DNA of 64,000 nucleotides from Yanghanlia sp047501535 (GTDB taxonomy: Bacteria > Pseudomonadota > Gammaproteobacteria > Burkholderiales > Burkholderiaceae_B), in contig NZ_JAZDRJ010000005.1 in NCBI RefSeq assembly GCF_047501535.1, positions 124,001-188,000 of the forward strand. Reading direction: 5' to 3'. Position 1 is the first letter of the stretch. Each line of letters opens with the position of its first letter. The notes below the pieces were generated by a model. It ran no database searches. It was not told where the DNA came from and saw only the letters and a list, made by a program, of their open reading frames with translations. The translations under genes and the position numbers were made by a program. Shown in pieces: positions 32,559 through 41,236 of the stretch.

Positions 32559-33257
32559 ATGGACGAACAAGTCATTGCAGCAATGGCGCGCTGGCCGGAT
32601 GTGCCGGCTGTCTATGGTTGGCTGTCGCTTTCGGAAGCGGGGCTATGGCGCTTGCACCCTAAAGGCGATGCATTGCAGCACCCAGAAGCCCCCGGCGAAG
32701 AAATCACCAGCCCGCAGATCCTCGCCTTCATGAATCGCAACTATGCGTCCGACGCGCTTGGCCAATGGTATTTCCAGAACGGCCCGCAGCGCGTTTATGT
32801 ACGGCTCGATGCGGCGCCATTCGTTGTGCACACTACGACTGACACCCGTTCCGGGCGTCTCAAACTGCGCACACACACGGGCCTGGATATCGGCGAGGTG
32901 CGGGCGCTGCATCTGGATGAAAACGGGCGGCTCTTTGCCGATACCGACCGGGGGGCTGCGCTGATCAAGGGGCGCGACCTGCCAGCCCTGCTTGACGCTC
33001 TGCAGCCCGCGGCAAGCGCCACAGCATCGCTGCCCGCCGACACCGACATTCACGATGCTCTGGCGCGCTGCCTGGAGACAGGGGAGCCGCTACTGCTGCA
33101 ATCACACAGTGTCCAGGGCTTTCCCGCCCAAGCGATTCCTTTGCTATCGGGCGCACAGAGCTCGCTGGAAGACGCGCTGCATTTTCGGCGTCACCCCCAA
33201 CCGCCGCCAGGTTCTGCAGGCCCCGTTCAGGGGCCCGACACACCGGTTTCCGGTTGA
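32559..33257 (+). CDS. Conserved hypothetical protein (Bordetella-type DUF)
   Basis: A 232-residue cytoplasmic protein. It resembles, from memory, a family of uncharacterised Alcaligenaceae proteins annotated as DUF2946-like, with the conserved opening MARWPDVPAVYGWLSL and the segment NYASDALGQWYFQNGPQRVY. No catalytic motif, signal peptide or membrane segment is visible. The C-terminal 30 residues are Pro-rich (PQPPPGSAGPVQGPDTPV). It lies 50 bases before a Nudix hydrolase gene on the same strand and may be co-transcribed with it. The family name should be treated as a guess. Confidence 0.6.
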   Translation: MDEQVIAAMARWPDVPAVYGWLSLSEAGLWRLHPKGDALQHPEAPGEEITSPQILAFMNRNYASDALGQWYFQNGPQRVYVRLDAAPFVVHTTTDTRSGRLKLRTHTGLDIGEVRALHLDENGRLFADTDRGAALIKGRDLPALLDALQPAASATASLPADTDIHDALARCLETGEPLLLQSHSVQGFPAQAIPLLSGAQSSLEDALHFRRHPQPPPGSAGPVQGPDTPVSG

Positions 33258-33307
33258 CCCTGACCGCTTGTTTCCCCCGAACGCCAGGATTTCGTTAGAA
33301 TTTCTCC

Positions 33308-33895
33308 ATGACTTCGCCAGCGCCGACCTTTTATTTCCCAGCCCCCCGGACACAAACCTACTGTTCCGTTTGCGGCACTGCCCTGACCCGGCGTGTTCCT
33401 CCCGAAGACAATCGCATGCGCGATGTCTGCGATCAATGCGGGGCGATTCACTACCAGAACCCTCGTAACGTTGTTGGCGTTGTTCCCATATATGGCGATC
33501 GCGTGCTGCTTTGCCGCCGCGCTATCGAGCCTCGTTACGGCAAGTGGACTTTGCCGGCAGGCTTTATGGAGCTGGGTGAAACCACGGCGCAAGGCGCCAT
33601 GCGGGAAACACAGGAAGAAGCCGGCGCCCAGATAGAACTAGGGAAGCTCTACACCATTATTGATGTCCCACAGGCAGAGCAAGTCCATTTCTTCTATTTA
33701 GCGAAAGTCACCAGCAGCGCGCTATACCCAGGGCCGGAAAGCCTGGAAGCCGCTTTCTTTCGCCTGGAAGACATCCCATGGAACGAATTGTCGTTTCGGA
33801 CTGTCAGCTCTACCCTGCGGCATTATGTCGAAGACGCCCAGTCGGGAGTTTTCCCCATCCACCACTACGATCTCCCCGAGCCCGACTCGCAATAG
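33308..33895 (+). CDS. Nudix hydrolase with N-terminal zinc ribbon
   Basis: A 195-residue protein. Residues 17-48 hold two CxxC pairs (YCSVCG and DVCDQCG) forming a zinc ribbon like that of NADH pyrophosphatase. The Nudix box follows: GFMELGETTAQGAMRETQEE then AG, matching GX5EX7REUXEEXGU. It would cleave a nucleoside diphosphate linked to another group, with Mg2+; the exact substrate is unknown. The ATG at 33308 begins the family-length protein. It precedes aat by only 8 bases, so it is probably in the same transcript as aat, bpt and pyrD. Confidence 0.9.
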   Translation: MTSPAPTFYFPAPRTQTYCSVCGTALTRRVPPEDNRMRDVCDQCGAIHYQNPRNVVGVVPIYGDRVLLCRRAIEPRYGKWTLPAGFMELGETTAQGAMRETQEEAGAQIELGKLYTIIDVPQAEQVHFFYLAKVTSSALYPGPESLEAAFFRLEDIPWNELSFRTVSSTLRHYVEDAQSGVFPIHHYDLPEPDSQ

Positions 33896-33903
33896 GCGTG
33901 GAA

Positions 33904-34677
33904 GTGAACAGTCTGATCTGGCTGGAGTCTGACACCCCGCTCCCCGACCCAGACCGCGCCCTACCCGACGGGCTGCTCGCTGCGGGCGGCGACTTATCAG
34001 TCACTCGGTTAGGTGAGGCCTATTCAAAGGGAATTTTCCCGTGGTTCAATGAAGGCGACCCCGTGTTGTGGTGGAGCCCTGACCCGCGTATGGTGTTGGA
34101 ATGCGCCCGTTTCAAGGAGTCGCGTTCCCTGGGCAAGAAACTGCGGCAAATGGCCCGCTTGCAAGACAGCCCTGAAGAGCGCGTTATCGTGACGACCGAC
34201 CTCGCCTTCCAGTATGTGATACGCGCCTGCGCTGCACCACGCGCCACCCAATCAGGCACCTGGATTTCCGACCGCATCATTCATGCCTACAGCAAATGGC
34301 ACTTGATGGGGCAGGCACACAGTGTGGAAACCTGGGTAGACGGCCGACTGGCTGGCGGGCTCTACGGCGTCAATCTGGGGGGGTTCTTCTTTGGAGAATC
34401 GATGTTCGCGTGGTCTGCCGATGCCAGTAAAATTGCCCTAGCCTACTTGGTGCGTTTTCTGGCTCGCCATGGCATCACTCACCTGGATTGCCAGCAGGAC
34501 ACACCCCACCTGAGCAGTCTGGGCGCCACCACCATGAGCCGGGCCGCCTTCCTGACATTGATGCGTGAGGCCATACAACGCCCCGCCCCACTGTGGCAGG
34601 CCGGGCGGCTGCTCCATGACGGGCAGCTCCGGCCACAGCAGGCCGAGCGCCCGCGACATAGCAAGGATGAGGCATGA
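33904..34677 (+). CDS. aat: Leucyl/phenylalanyl-tRNA-protein transferase
   Basis: About 257 residues. Aat attaches Leu or Phe from charged tRNA to the N-terminal Arg or Lys of proteins, marking them for ClpS/ClpAP. Family motifs are FPWFNEGDPVLWWSPDPRMV, the GLYGVNLGGFFFGESMFAW core, and LDCQQDTPHLSSLGA. The N-terminus is read from GTG 33904 (AGGCG five bases upstream) as MNSLIWLES; GTG 33898 is two codons longer and also possible. It overlaps bpt by 4 bases, joining the two N-end-rule transferases in one unit. Confidence 0.95.
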   Translation: MNSLIWLESDTPLPDPDRALPDGLLAAGGDLSVTRLGEAYSKGIFPWFNEGDPVLWWSPDPRMVLECARFKESRSLGKKLRQMARLQDSPEERVIVTTDLAFQYVIRACAAPRATQSGTWISDRIIHAYSKWHLMGQAHSVETWVDGRLAGGLYGVNLGGFFFGESMFAWSADASKIALAYLVRFLARHGITHLDCQQDTPHLSSLGATTMSRAAFLTLMREAIQRPAPLWQAGRLLHDGQLRPQQAERPRHSKDEA

Positions 34678-35399
34678 GTGACCCACAGGAATTCGCCGTC
34701 AAAACGCTGCAGTTCTACACCACAGCGGAATACCCCTGCAGCTATCTGCCCGATCGGGCCGCCCGTTCGCAGGTGGCCGCTCCCACTCATTTGATTGATG
34801 CCGACCTATACAGCGAGCTGGTGCAGCAGGGTTTCCGCCGTAGTGGGTTATTTACTTACCGCCCGCATTGTGACGCCTGTTCTGCCTGCTGGCCGATACG
34901 CGTCGATGTCGCGCACTTCCAACCTACCCGCAGCCAGCGGCGTTGCTGGAAACGCCAGGAAACACTCAATATTCGCTCGACCGGCCTGCGCTGGGATGAT
35001 GAGCATTTCGAACTCTACCAGCGCTACCAACACCATCGCCACCCCGGCGCGGGCATGGATGACGACATGAAAAGCCAGTATCAGCAGTTCCTGCTCACCA
35101 GCCGGGTAGAAACACGTCTGGTCGAGTTCCGCGCGACGTCGGGGCAACTGCTAATGGTGTCGGTAATCGATGTACTCAATGATGGCTTATCAGCCGTTTA
35201 TACATTCTTTGAACCCGAAGCCTCCGGCAGCCTCGGCACCTGGGCCATACTCTGGCAAATTGAACAATGCCGCCTGGCCGGCTTGCCGTGGCTTTACCTG
35301 GGTTACTGGATCGAGGAAAGTCGTAAAATGACCTATAAGTCCGCTTTCCAGCCGTATGAACTGCTGCGCGCCGGTAGCTGGTCCCCTCCTTCACCCTAA
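34674..35399 (+). CDS. bpt: Aspartate/glutamate leucyltransferase
   Basis: A 241-residue Bpt, the bacterial relative of eukaryotic Ate1, which adds Leu to N-terminal Asp or Glu. The Cys-rich N-terminal motif YRPHCDACSACWPIRVDV and the C-terminal LYLGYWIEESRKMTYKSAFQ are diagnostic. It is translationally coupled to aat through the ATGA overlap, and together they supply destabilising residues for N-end-rule turnover. The pyrD start is 10 bases after its stop. Confidence 0.95.
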   Translation: MSDPQEFAVKTLQFYTTAEYPCSYLPDRAARSQVAAPTHLIDADLYSELVQQGFRRSGLFTYRPHCDACSACWPIRVDVAHFQPTRSQRRCWKRQETLNIRSTGLRWDDEHFELYQRYQHHRHPGAGMDDDMKSQYQQFLLTSRVETRLVEFRATSGQLLMVSVIDVLNDGLSAVYTFFEPEASGSLGTWAILWQIEQCRLAGLPWLYLGYWIEESRKMTYKSAFQPYELLRAGSWSPPSP

Positions 35400-35409
35400 T
35401 TGCCTCTCA

Positions 35410-36447
35410 ATGTCCCTGTTTTTCAACGCTTACCCTCTGGCCCGCACGGCCCTGTTCTCGCTGGATGCCGAGACGGCTCACGAACTCACTCTGCGACGCC
35501 TGCAACAGGTTTACGATTGCCGCCATACCCGCCGGTTGCTACTGCCCACCACACAAAGCCGCCCACGCACGCTGATGGGCCTGTCTTTGCGTAACCCGGT
35601 CGGTCTGGCAGCGGGCCTGGACAAAAATGGCGCACATATCGATGCACTGGCCGCATTGGGATTTGGCTTCGTTGAAGTCGGGACGGTCACGCCGCGCCCT
35701 CAGGACGGAAACCCCAAACCGCGTTTATTCCGGCTGCCACGTGCGCAGGCGCTTATTAACCGATTTGGGTTCAACAACCTTGGCTTGGATGCCTTCATCG
35801 CCAATGTGCGGCGCAGCAATTTCAGGCAAGAAGGCGGCATTTTAGGGCTGAATATTGGTAAGAACGCTGCCACGCCGATTGAGGAAGCAGTCAACGATTA
35901 CCTGACCTGCTTGGAAGGCGTGTACCCGCATGCCGACTACGTCACTGTAAATATTTCTTCGCCCAACACCACCAATTTACGCGCTCTGCAAGGTGGCGAT
36001 GAGCTCACCACCCTGTTGTCGGCCTTGCAGCAACGTCGCGAAGAGTTAGCTGACCGCCATGGCCGCTTTGTACCCTTGGCAGTAAAGATCGCTCCAGACC
36101 TCTCAACTGAACAAATAGACGCCATTGCAGAGCTCTTGCCTCGCTTCGGCATGGACGGCGTGATCGCCACCAACACCACGTTGGATCGAAGCAAAGTACA
36201 GGGCTTGCCCCATGCCGATGAAAGCGGTGGCTTATCCGGCCCGCCAGTGCATGAGTTGTCGCTGGCCGTGATACGGCGACTGCGAGAACGACTGGGCCCC
36301 GACATGGCCATTATTGGCGTAGGGGGCATTCTTTCAGGTGCGCAGGCTCGCGAAAAAATTGAAGCAGGAGCCGATGCTGTGCAGCTGTACACAGGCCTGA
36401 TCTACCGCGGCCCGGCCTTGGTCGGCGAGTGTGTTCAAGCAGTCTGA
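35410..36447 (+). CDS. pyrD: Dihydroorotate dehydrogenase (quinone), class 2
   Basis: A 345-residue membrane-associated FMN enzyme oxidising dihydroorotate to orotate with quinone as acceptor. It has the class 2 N-terminal helices (MSLFFNAYPLARTALFSLD), PVGLAAGLDKNGAHIDALA, INRFGFNNLGLDAF, the NISSPNTTNLR active-site loop with the catalytic Ser, and IIGVGGILSGAQAREKIEAG at the phosphate site. The start ATG 35410 gives the standard length; reading upstream overlaps bpt. It ends the Nudix-aat-bpt-pyrD run at a shared terminator. Confidence 0.97.
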   Translation: MSLFFNAYPLARTALFSLDAETAHELTLRRLQQVYDCRHTRRLLLPTTQSRPRTLMGLSLRNPVGLAAGLDKNGAHIDALAALGFGFVEVGTVTPRPQDGNPKPRLFRLPRAQALINRFGFNNLGLDAFIANVRRSNFRQEGGILGLNIGKNAATPIEEAVNDYLTCLEGVYPHADYVTVNISSPNTTNLRALQGGDELTTLLSALQQRREELADRHGRFVPLAVKIAPDLSTEQIDAIAELLPRFGMDGVIATNTTLDRSKVQGLPHADESGGLSGPPVHELSLAVIRRLRERLGPDMAIIGVGGILSGAQAREKIEAGADAVQLYTGLIYRGPALVGECVQAV

Positions 36448-36455
36448 GTCGCCAC

Positions 36456-36500
36456 AAAAAAACCCGGACACCGGTAATTTTTACCAGTATCCGGGCAGGC
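36456..36500. terminator. Terminator between pyrD and phaP
   Basis: CCCGGACACCGGTAA and TACCAGTATCCGGG form an imperfect hairpin with a T4 loop between convergent pyrD and phaP. On the minus strand it is followed by a run of seven Ts, so it works best for phaP. Confidence 0.8.
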
Positions 36501-36539
36501 TGAGTGCAGTTGCCAGCTTAAGCCGGCCTCTGCAGTACC

Positions 36540-37133
36540 TTAGGCTTCAGCAGCAGGTGCGCGACGGGCGCGGGTGCTGGTGGCAGTCTTGGTGGCTTCA
36601 GCAGCTTCGTTCGCGGCTTTCAGAGTAGCGTTGGTAGCAGCTGCGATATTCGATTCAGCAGCATCGCTGGCCTGACGTGCTACTTTGGCTGCGGACTCGT
36701 ACGCGCTGGTGGCAGTCGCCAGGGTGCTCTTCATCAGCGCCACGGCGCCTTCAGAACCCGTAGGGGCGTTCTTAGCCAGTTGCTCAATGGCTTCGTCTAC
36801 TTGACGCTGAGCCTGAGCTACTTGTTCTTCGGTCAGCTTGGTGAGGCTGGATTGCAGGCTGGAGATGATGTCGTAAACGTGCTTGCCGTAAGCCGTAACC
36901 TTATCGGTGTTGGGCTGCGCCAGGCTGCTGGCAAAGTTAACGGCTTCTTGAACGTCTTTCACTTCCAGAACTTCTTGAGCCTTCTGGGCAGCTTCGTCGA
37001 GCGAAGCACGTGCGACTTTGAGGTTGAGATCGACCAACTTCTCGAAACCATTGAATACCGCTTCCTGGAATGCGAGAAGATTATCGACAGAGGCTTTCTG
37101 GTTGACGAGTACTTGTTGGGGGACCGCGCTCAT
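36540..37133 (-). CDS. phaP: Phasin (PHA granule-associated protein)
   Basis: A 197-residue phasin_2-family protein: the N-terminal VNQKASVDNLLAFQEAVFNG and FEKLVDLNLKVARASLDEAA are typical, followed by long amphipathic alpha helices and an Ala/Thr-rich tail ending in RARRAPAAEA, which resembles histone-like tails of some phasins. Phasins coat polyhydroxyalkanoate granules and control their size and number. ATG 37133 with AGGAAAGGAA upstream is clear. A strong promoter flanked by a repeated motif precedes it, consistent with control by a PhaR-type repressor. Confidence 0.95.
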   Translation of the reverse strand: MSAVPQQVLVNQKASVDNLLAFQEAVFNGFEKLVDLNLKVARASLDEAAQKAQEVLEVKDVQEAVNFASSLAQPNTDKVTAYGKHVYDIISSLQSSLTKLTEEQVAQAQRQVDEAIEQLAKNAPTGSEGAVALMKSTLATATSAYESAAKVARQASDAAESNIAAATNATLKAANEAAEATKTATSTRARRAPAAEA

Positions 37134-37188
37134 GTGAGTTCCTTTCCTGATTAATAAGGGGCTAGCGCCCGTAGTGTGGGAGCGTTTG

Positions 37189-37253
37189 TTGCACCGCACA
37201 ATTGTTATTTTACCTAACACAAAATTCGTGTCAAGGAAAATTATTGCGCCGCA
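37189..37253 (-). promoter_or_regulatory. phaP promoter with flanking repeated operator-like motif
   Basis: On the minus strand TTGACA (37234-37229), a 16-base spacer and TAAAAT (37212-37207) form a good sigma-70 promoter. TGCGGCGCAA (37253-37244) lies just upstream of the -35 and TGCGGTGCAA (37198-37189) just downstream of the start point. Two near-identical 10-mers bracketing a phasin promoter suggest binding sites for a PhaR-like repressor. The rest of the 443-base gap (37254-37576) shows no gene or strong structure. Confidence 0.65.
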
Positions 37254-37576
37254 ACATTACAAGATCCTGACAAAGGGAATGGATTTGCTAAATAGCAAAC
37301 TTTGCGCTTTCTCACCGACGATCTGGGGTTTACCCCCGAGGACAAACGGAAAACTTTTGCCTTAGCATTTGACCCAGGAGAGAGGGTGGTGCGGTAACAG
37401 TCGTTTCTTTACAACCGCACTTTTCAGCCTGACTCCCTAAGCAGTATCAACAGTGTACATGATTTGTTACAAAACGTACGCATCATGTGGCCATGATGGC
37501 CGAGGCATTCCGGCGAAGCCAAAAACTAAAGTCGGGCTGCCTTCAACCATAATTTCAGGAAAAATAAGCCGATACT

Positions 37577-38551
37577 ATGAAGAATTCCACCCTGAAGCTG
37601 ACTACCGCTCTCATTCTTGGATCCGCCCTGTTTGGAGGAACAGCCGCCGCCCAATACCCTGAACGGCCGGTCTCCATGGTCGTCCCATTCTCTGCGGGTG
37701 GTCCCACTGATACCGTCGCCCGCTCTCTGGCCGAAGCCATGCGTCCCACTCTGGGTGAAACCGTTCTCGTTGAAAACAAGGGGGGTGCGGGTGGCACGAT
37801 TGGAGTTTCCCACGTCGCACGCTCCAAGCCCGACGGCTACACCATGCTGCTGATGCACATCGGGTTCTCAACTGCTCAATCTCTGTATAAGAACCCCGGC
37901 TATTCCTCAGACAGCTTTGATCCCATCGGCCTGGTACTTGATGTCCCCATGACCATCATCGCCCGGTCCGACTTCCCAGCCGAAAACATCAACGAGCTGA
38001 TCGACTACGTCAAGGCCAACCCGGATAAAGTCTCGCTGGCTAACGCGGGCATTGGCGCCGCCAGCCATCTATGCGGCACGATGTTCTCTAACGCCATCGG
38101 CGTTGACCTGCTCACCATCCCGTACAAGGGTACCGGCCCGGCCATTAACGACCTTTTGGGCAAGCAGGTCGACATTCTCTGTGACCAAACCACCAACACG
38201 TCACAGCACATCAAAGCCGGAACGGTCAAGGCCTATGCAGTCACCAGCAAGGAACGCGTCCCCACCCTGCCCGACCTGCCCACCATGCAGGAAGCAGGCT
38301 ATGACGGCTTTGAAATTGGCATCTGGCACGGGCTATGGGCACCCAAGGGCACGCCCCAACCCGCACTCGATAAACTACAAGAAGCCTTGAAGGCCGGTCT
38401 CGCAGATGAAGCCTTCCAGACACGCATGGCCGGACTGGGCGCGAATCTTCTGGCTGATCGCGCCAACCCTGAAGCGCTTTCTGCCCACGTAAATCAGCAA
38501 GTTCCGCAATGGGCTGATCTCTTCAAGAAAGCAGGTATCGAACCGCAATAA
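37577..38551 (+). CDS. Bug/TctC-family tripartite transporter receptor
   Basis: A 324-residue periplasmic receptor: signal peptide MKNSTLKLTTALILGSALFG, cleaved near TAAA-QY, then VVPFSAGGPTDTVARSLAEA, GGTIGVSHVARSKPDGYTML and IPYKGTGPAINDLLGKQVDI. AGGAAA lies 14 bases before the ATG. It stands alone without permease or enzyme genes and converges on an IclR regulator gene. A GC-rich hairpin (38573-38606) separates the two. Confidence 0.92.
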   Translation: MKNSTLKLTTALILGSALFGGTAAAQYPERPVSMVVPFSAGGPTDTVARSLAEAMRPTLGETVLVENKGGAGGTIGVSHVARSKPDGYTMLLMHIGFSTAQSLYKNPGYSSDSFDPIGLVLDVPMTIIARSDFPAENINELIDYVKANPDKVSLANAGIGAASHLCGTMFSNAIGVDLLTIPYKGTGPAINDLLGKQVDILCDQTTNTSQHIKAGTVKAYAVTSKERVPTLPDLPTMQEAGYDGFEIGIWHGLWAPKGTPQPALDKLQEALKAGLADEAFQTRMAGLGANLLADRANPEALSAHVNQQVPQWADLFKKAGIEPQ

Positions 38552-38592
38552 GGTCAGGCCTCGCCTACCGGGGGCTGGGGGCGGCTGCGGCT

Positions 38593-39420
38593 TTAGGCCG
38601 ACGCCCCCCCTTCATATCCCAACGCTTCTGAAATCTGCAACGCGGCGCGCTGCAACAGGGGTATCCAGTCATCTCGCAGCCGGTCGCCCGGCGCCGAAAG
38701 CGACAGCCCCGCCAACAGTTTGCCGGTGTCATCATGTATGCCGGCTGCGATGCAGCGCACGCCCAACTCAAGCTCTTCGTTATCGCGTGCATAGCCATGC
38801 CGCCGCACCAGGGCCAGCTCACGCTCCAGCCGTTCGACATCGGTAATACTGTTGCGCGTGGTGCCTGCCAGGCCGGTGCGCACCGCATACGCGCGTACCT
38901 GCCGACTTTCTGCTACAGATAGGAACAGTTTGCCTGTGGAGGTCAGGTGCAAGGGCGCATGGCCGCCGATAGCGCGCACCACCTGCATGCCGGAACTTTC
39001 GCTCCAAGCGCGTTCGATATAAACGATTTCATCGCCCTGTTGCAAAGACAGGTTCACTGTCTGCCCGGTCAGGCGGTGCAACTCGCGCATGGGTTCCAGA
39101 GCCACTTCGCGGACGTTCAAACGCCGCTTCACCAGCGAGCCCAGTTCCAGCAGCCGCATGCCTAATTGGTACATGCCGCTGTCGACCCTGTCTACATAGC
39201 GCCCAACCACAAGGTCGTTCAAAATGCGGTGAGTCGTGGAAGTGTGCAAACCGGTTGCCGCAGCCAACTCCTTGAGGGCCACAGGTTCGGAATGCATGGC
39301 CAGCACATCTAACAATCGCATGGCGCGCTCCAGCACCTGGATTGCCACTTGCGGGCCATTCATCTGAAGAGAGGTACTCGATTCACGGGCGGGCAGGGAT
39401 TCAAGGCGGGCAGAGTTCAT
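38593..39420 (-). CDS. IclR-family transcriptional regulator
   Basis: A 275-residue regulator. Residues 25-90 form the winged HTH (VLERAMRLLDVLAMHSEPVA, then ELAAATGLHTSTTHRILNDL) and residues 100-270 the IclR effector domain (LTGQTVNLSLQQGDEIVYIE; HLTSTGKLFLSV; RHGYARDNEELELGVRCIAA; GLSLSAPGDRL). IclR proteins control catabolic and transport genes and bind small organic acids. It is convergent with a Bug receptor gene, so its target may be that gene or genes outside the window. ATG 39420 has GAGGAACC upstream. Confidence 0.94.
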   Translation of the reverse strand: MNSARLESLPARESSTSLQMNGPQVAIQVLERAMRLLDVLAMHSEPVALKELAAATGLHTSTTHRILNDLVVGRYVDRVDSGMYQLGMRLLELGSLVKRRLNVREVALEPMRELHRLTGQTVNLSLQQGDEIVYIERAWSESSGMQVVRAIGGHAPLHLTSTGKLFLSVAESRQVRAYAVRTGLAGTTRNSITDVERLERELALVRRHGYARDNEELELGVRCIAAGIHDDTGKLLAGLSLSAPGDRLRDDWIPLLQRAALQISEALGYEGGASA

Positions 39421-39524
39421 GGTTCCTCGCATTATGATGCGACGCAGCATTTTTACCCTGTGAAATATACACGAGCCCGCTACGCTTGTCTGCCCCACCA
39501 GGCATCAGGCCCGCATCAAAGGGC

Positions 39525-40316
39525 TCAAGGGTTCAGTTCGCCCCCTAGCCGCAGGACTTCTTCACGCAGATAGCTTAATGCCTGCGCGGCGGCGCTAGGC
39601 TCGCCTTTGACACCGAGATCAAGATGAGGCCTGCCCTGACCCATGCTGGGCAGGCTGAAAGCCGTCACCCCCGGCCAGCGCCTTTCAACTTCTTCCAGAG
39701 CAGGTGTAATTCGGGACTCAGGCATTTCGAATGCGACAAAAGAATGCTCAACGCGCTCCACCTGATGATGCAGAGACGAGTAACGGTGGTCCAGCGTCCA
39801 TTCCATCATGGGCCAGGCAATGACAGGAAAACCCGGCATAAACGTGTGATCGCGAATGAAAAACCCCGGAATCTTGTTGTAGAAATTGGGCACGATGTCA
39901 CTGCCTAACGGGAAAACGCCCATCTGCAACCGCAGTTGGTTTTCCGGCAGCGACATATCGGCGCTGCCCTTACCGGCGCGCTCATTATCGGCGCAACGTT
40001 CGGTAATGAGCCGCTCTGCTTCGGGATGCAGCACCATGCCTACACCCAGCGCCTGCGCCGCCGCCTGACGGGTGCGATCATCGGGCGTGGCGCCAATACC
40101 GCCGCAGCAAAACACGATGTCGCCAGTGGCGAAACTACGCTGCAACACAGCCGCAATTTCATCTTGGTCATCGGAAATTATTTCCACGGCGTTCAATTGC
40201 ATGCCACGGGCCGCCAGCAACTGAATGAGCTGCGCCATATGCTTATCCTGCCGCCTGCCGGACAAAATTTCATCGCCAATGATGATGAGACGTATCTTGG
40301 GCTGATCCTGATGCAT
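39525..40316 (-). CDS. CinA-like molybdopterin-binding domain protein
   Basis: A 263-residue protein with the MoCF/CinA N-terminal fold: IIIGDEILSGRRQDKHMAQL, CCGGIGATPDDRTRQAAAQA, and LPENQLRLQMGVFPLGSDIV. The nicotinamide-nucleotide amidase domain of full-length CinA is absent, as in stand-alone forms. The fold binds nucleotides or pterins; in CinA it has ADP-ribose pyrophosphatase activity, but the specific activity here is unknown. Its start base is the last base of the upstream membrane-protein gene (ATGA-type junction), so the two are co-translated. Confidence 0.88.
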   Translation of the reverse strand: MHQDQPKIRLIIIGDEILSGRRQDKHMAQLIQLLAARGMQLNAVEIISDDQDEIAAVLQRSFATGDIVFCCGGIGATPDDRTRQAAAQALGVGMVLHPEAERLITERCADNERAGKGSADMSLPENQLRLQMGVFPLGSDIVPNFYNKIPGFFIRDHTFMPGFPVIAWPMMEWTLDHRYSSLHHQVERVEHSFVAFEMPESRITPALEEVERRWPGVTAFSLPSMGQGRPHLDLGVKGEPSAAAQALSYLREEVLRLGGELNP

Positions 40317-41107
40317 TATGAGACTCCCGACAAACGATGCTGGCGCAAAGCTTCCATACCGAAATGGGCAAACACCAGAGACGAAAACACCGGCATGATG
40401 AGCCAGGCGGGTGGTAACAGGTTAACCAGCGCCAGACAAAAACCAATCAACCACCACTGGCGGTTATGACGCTTCCAAAGATAGCGGCGCTCATCGACGC
40501 TGGCGTGTTCCACCACGGCATCCACCCGCAGCATGCGAGTGATAGCGAAACACCACCAGAAAATCGGCAACAACACGGCGAAAGGTGGAAACAGCCACAA
40601 CGGCATGGTGAGCAGCCAACCCAATACAAACAGGCCGCCCACCCACACGGCGTTCCAGGCGCTCAGCACAGTGGCGTTATGACCATTGCGACGCAAGCCC
40701 TGGTAATGCGGGGATTTATCCAAGTGCCCCAGCACAATGGGCATGATGAACACCGCAGCGATAACCAGCCCCAAAATGCCTGACATCGGCAATAGAATGC
40801 CGGCCGCCAACAGCGGAATCATGTAGAGCTTGATAGAGAACAAGCCGATGGCAAGCAGCCAGCCATCTATGGTGTTCAATACACCCCAATCAGCGGACTG
40901 TGTCATCAGCCAATTGTTTAGCGGTTCCCAGAAAACCCATAATAGAACGATGGCACCCAACAAAGCGATAATGAACGGTAGCAGCACCGCCATCAACATT
41001 TTCGGGTGCAGCTGCGACGCCAGCGCACGCTTGAACGCCAGGACAACTGCAGCCAAGCCCTGGGGCCGACGGCTGTCGTCGTGCACAGTCAGCTGATATT
41101 CATTCAT
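40316..41107 (-). CDS. EI24/CysZ-like integral membrane protein
   Basis: A 263-residue inner-membrane protein with six or so hydrophobic segments (for example MLMAVLLPFIIALLGAIVLL and IPLLAAGILLPMSGILGLVI) and the pattern of the EI24 (etoposide-induced 2.4) family, which includes CysZ. Some relatives move sulfate; no evidence here shows sulfate transport. ATG 41107 is chosen because it starts the conserved region and avoids 33 non-family residues. It precedes the CinA-like gene in the same unit. Confidence 0.75.
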   Translation of the reverse strand: MNEYQLTVHDDSRRPQGLAAVVLAFKRALASQLHPKMLMAVLLPFIIALLGAIVLLWVFWEPLNNWLMTQSADWGVLNTIDGWLLAIGLFSIKLYMIPLLAAGILLPMSGILGLVIAAVFIMPIVLGHLDKSPHYQGLRRNGHNATVLSAWNAVWVGGLFVLGWLLTMPLWLFPPFAVLLPIFWWCFAITRMLRVDAVVEHASVDERRYLWKRHNRQWWLIGFCLALVNLLPPAWLIMPVFSSLVFAHFGMEALRQHRLSGVS

Positions 41108-41236
41108 GCAATGCTCTCCTGGATGGGGCAGACGGTATGATATCGCCATTATGACCGAGCGCCTATGTGCAAGCGCCGTCCTACAGGGCGGAGTTAAGCG
41201 AGGCAAGTTTTAAAGTCAGTCGCCCCTATCCATCCG

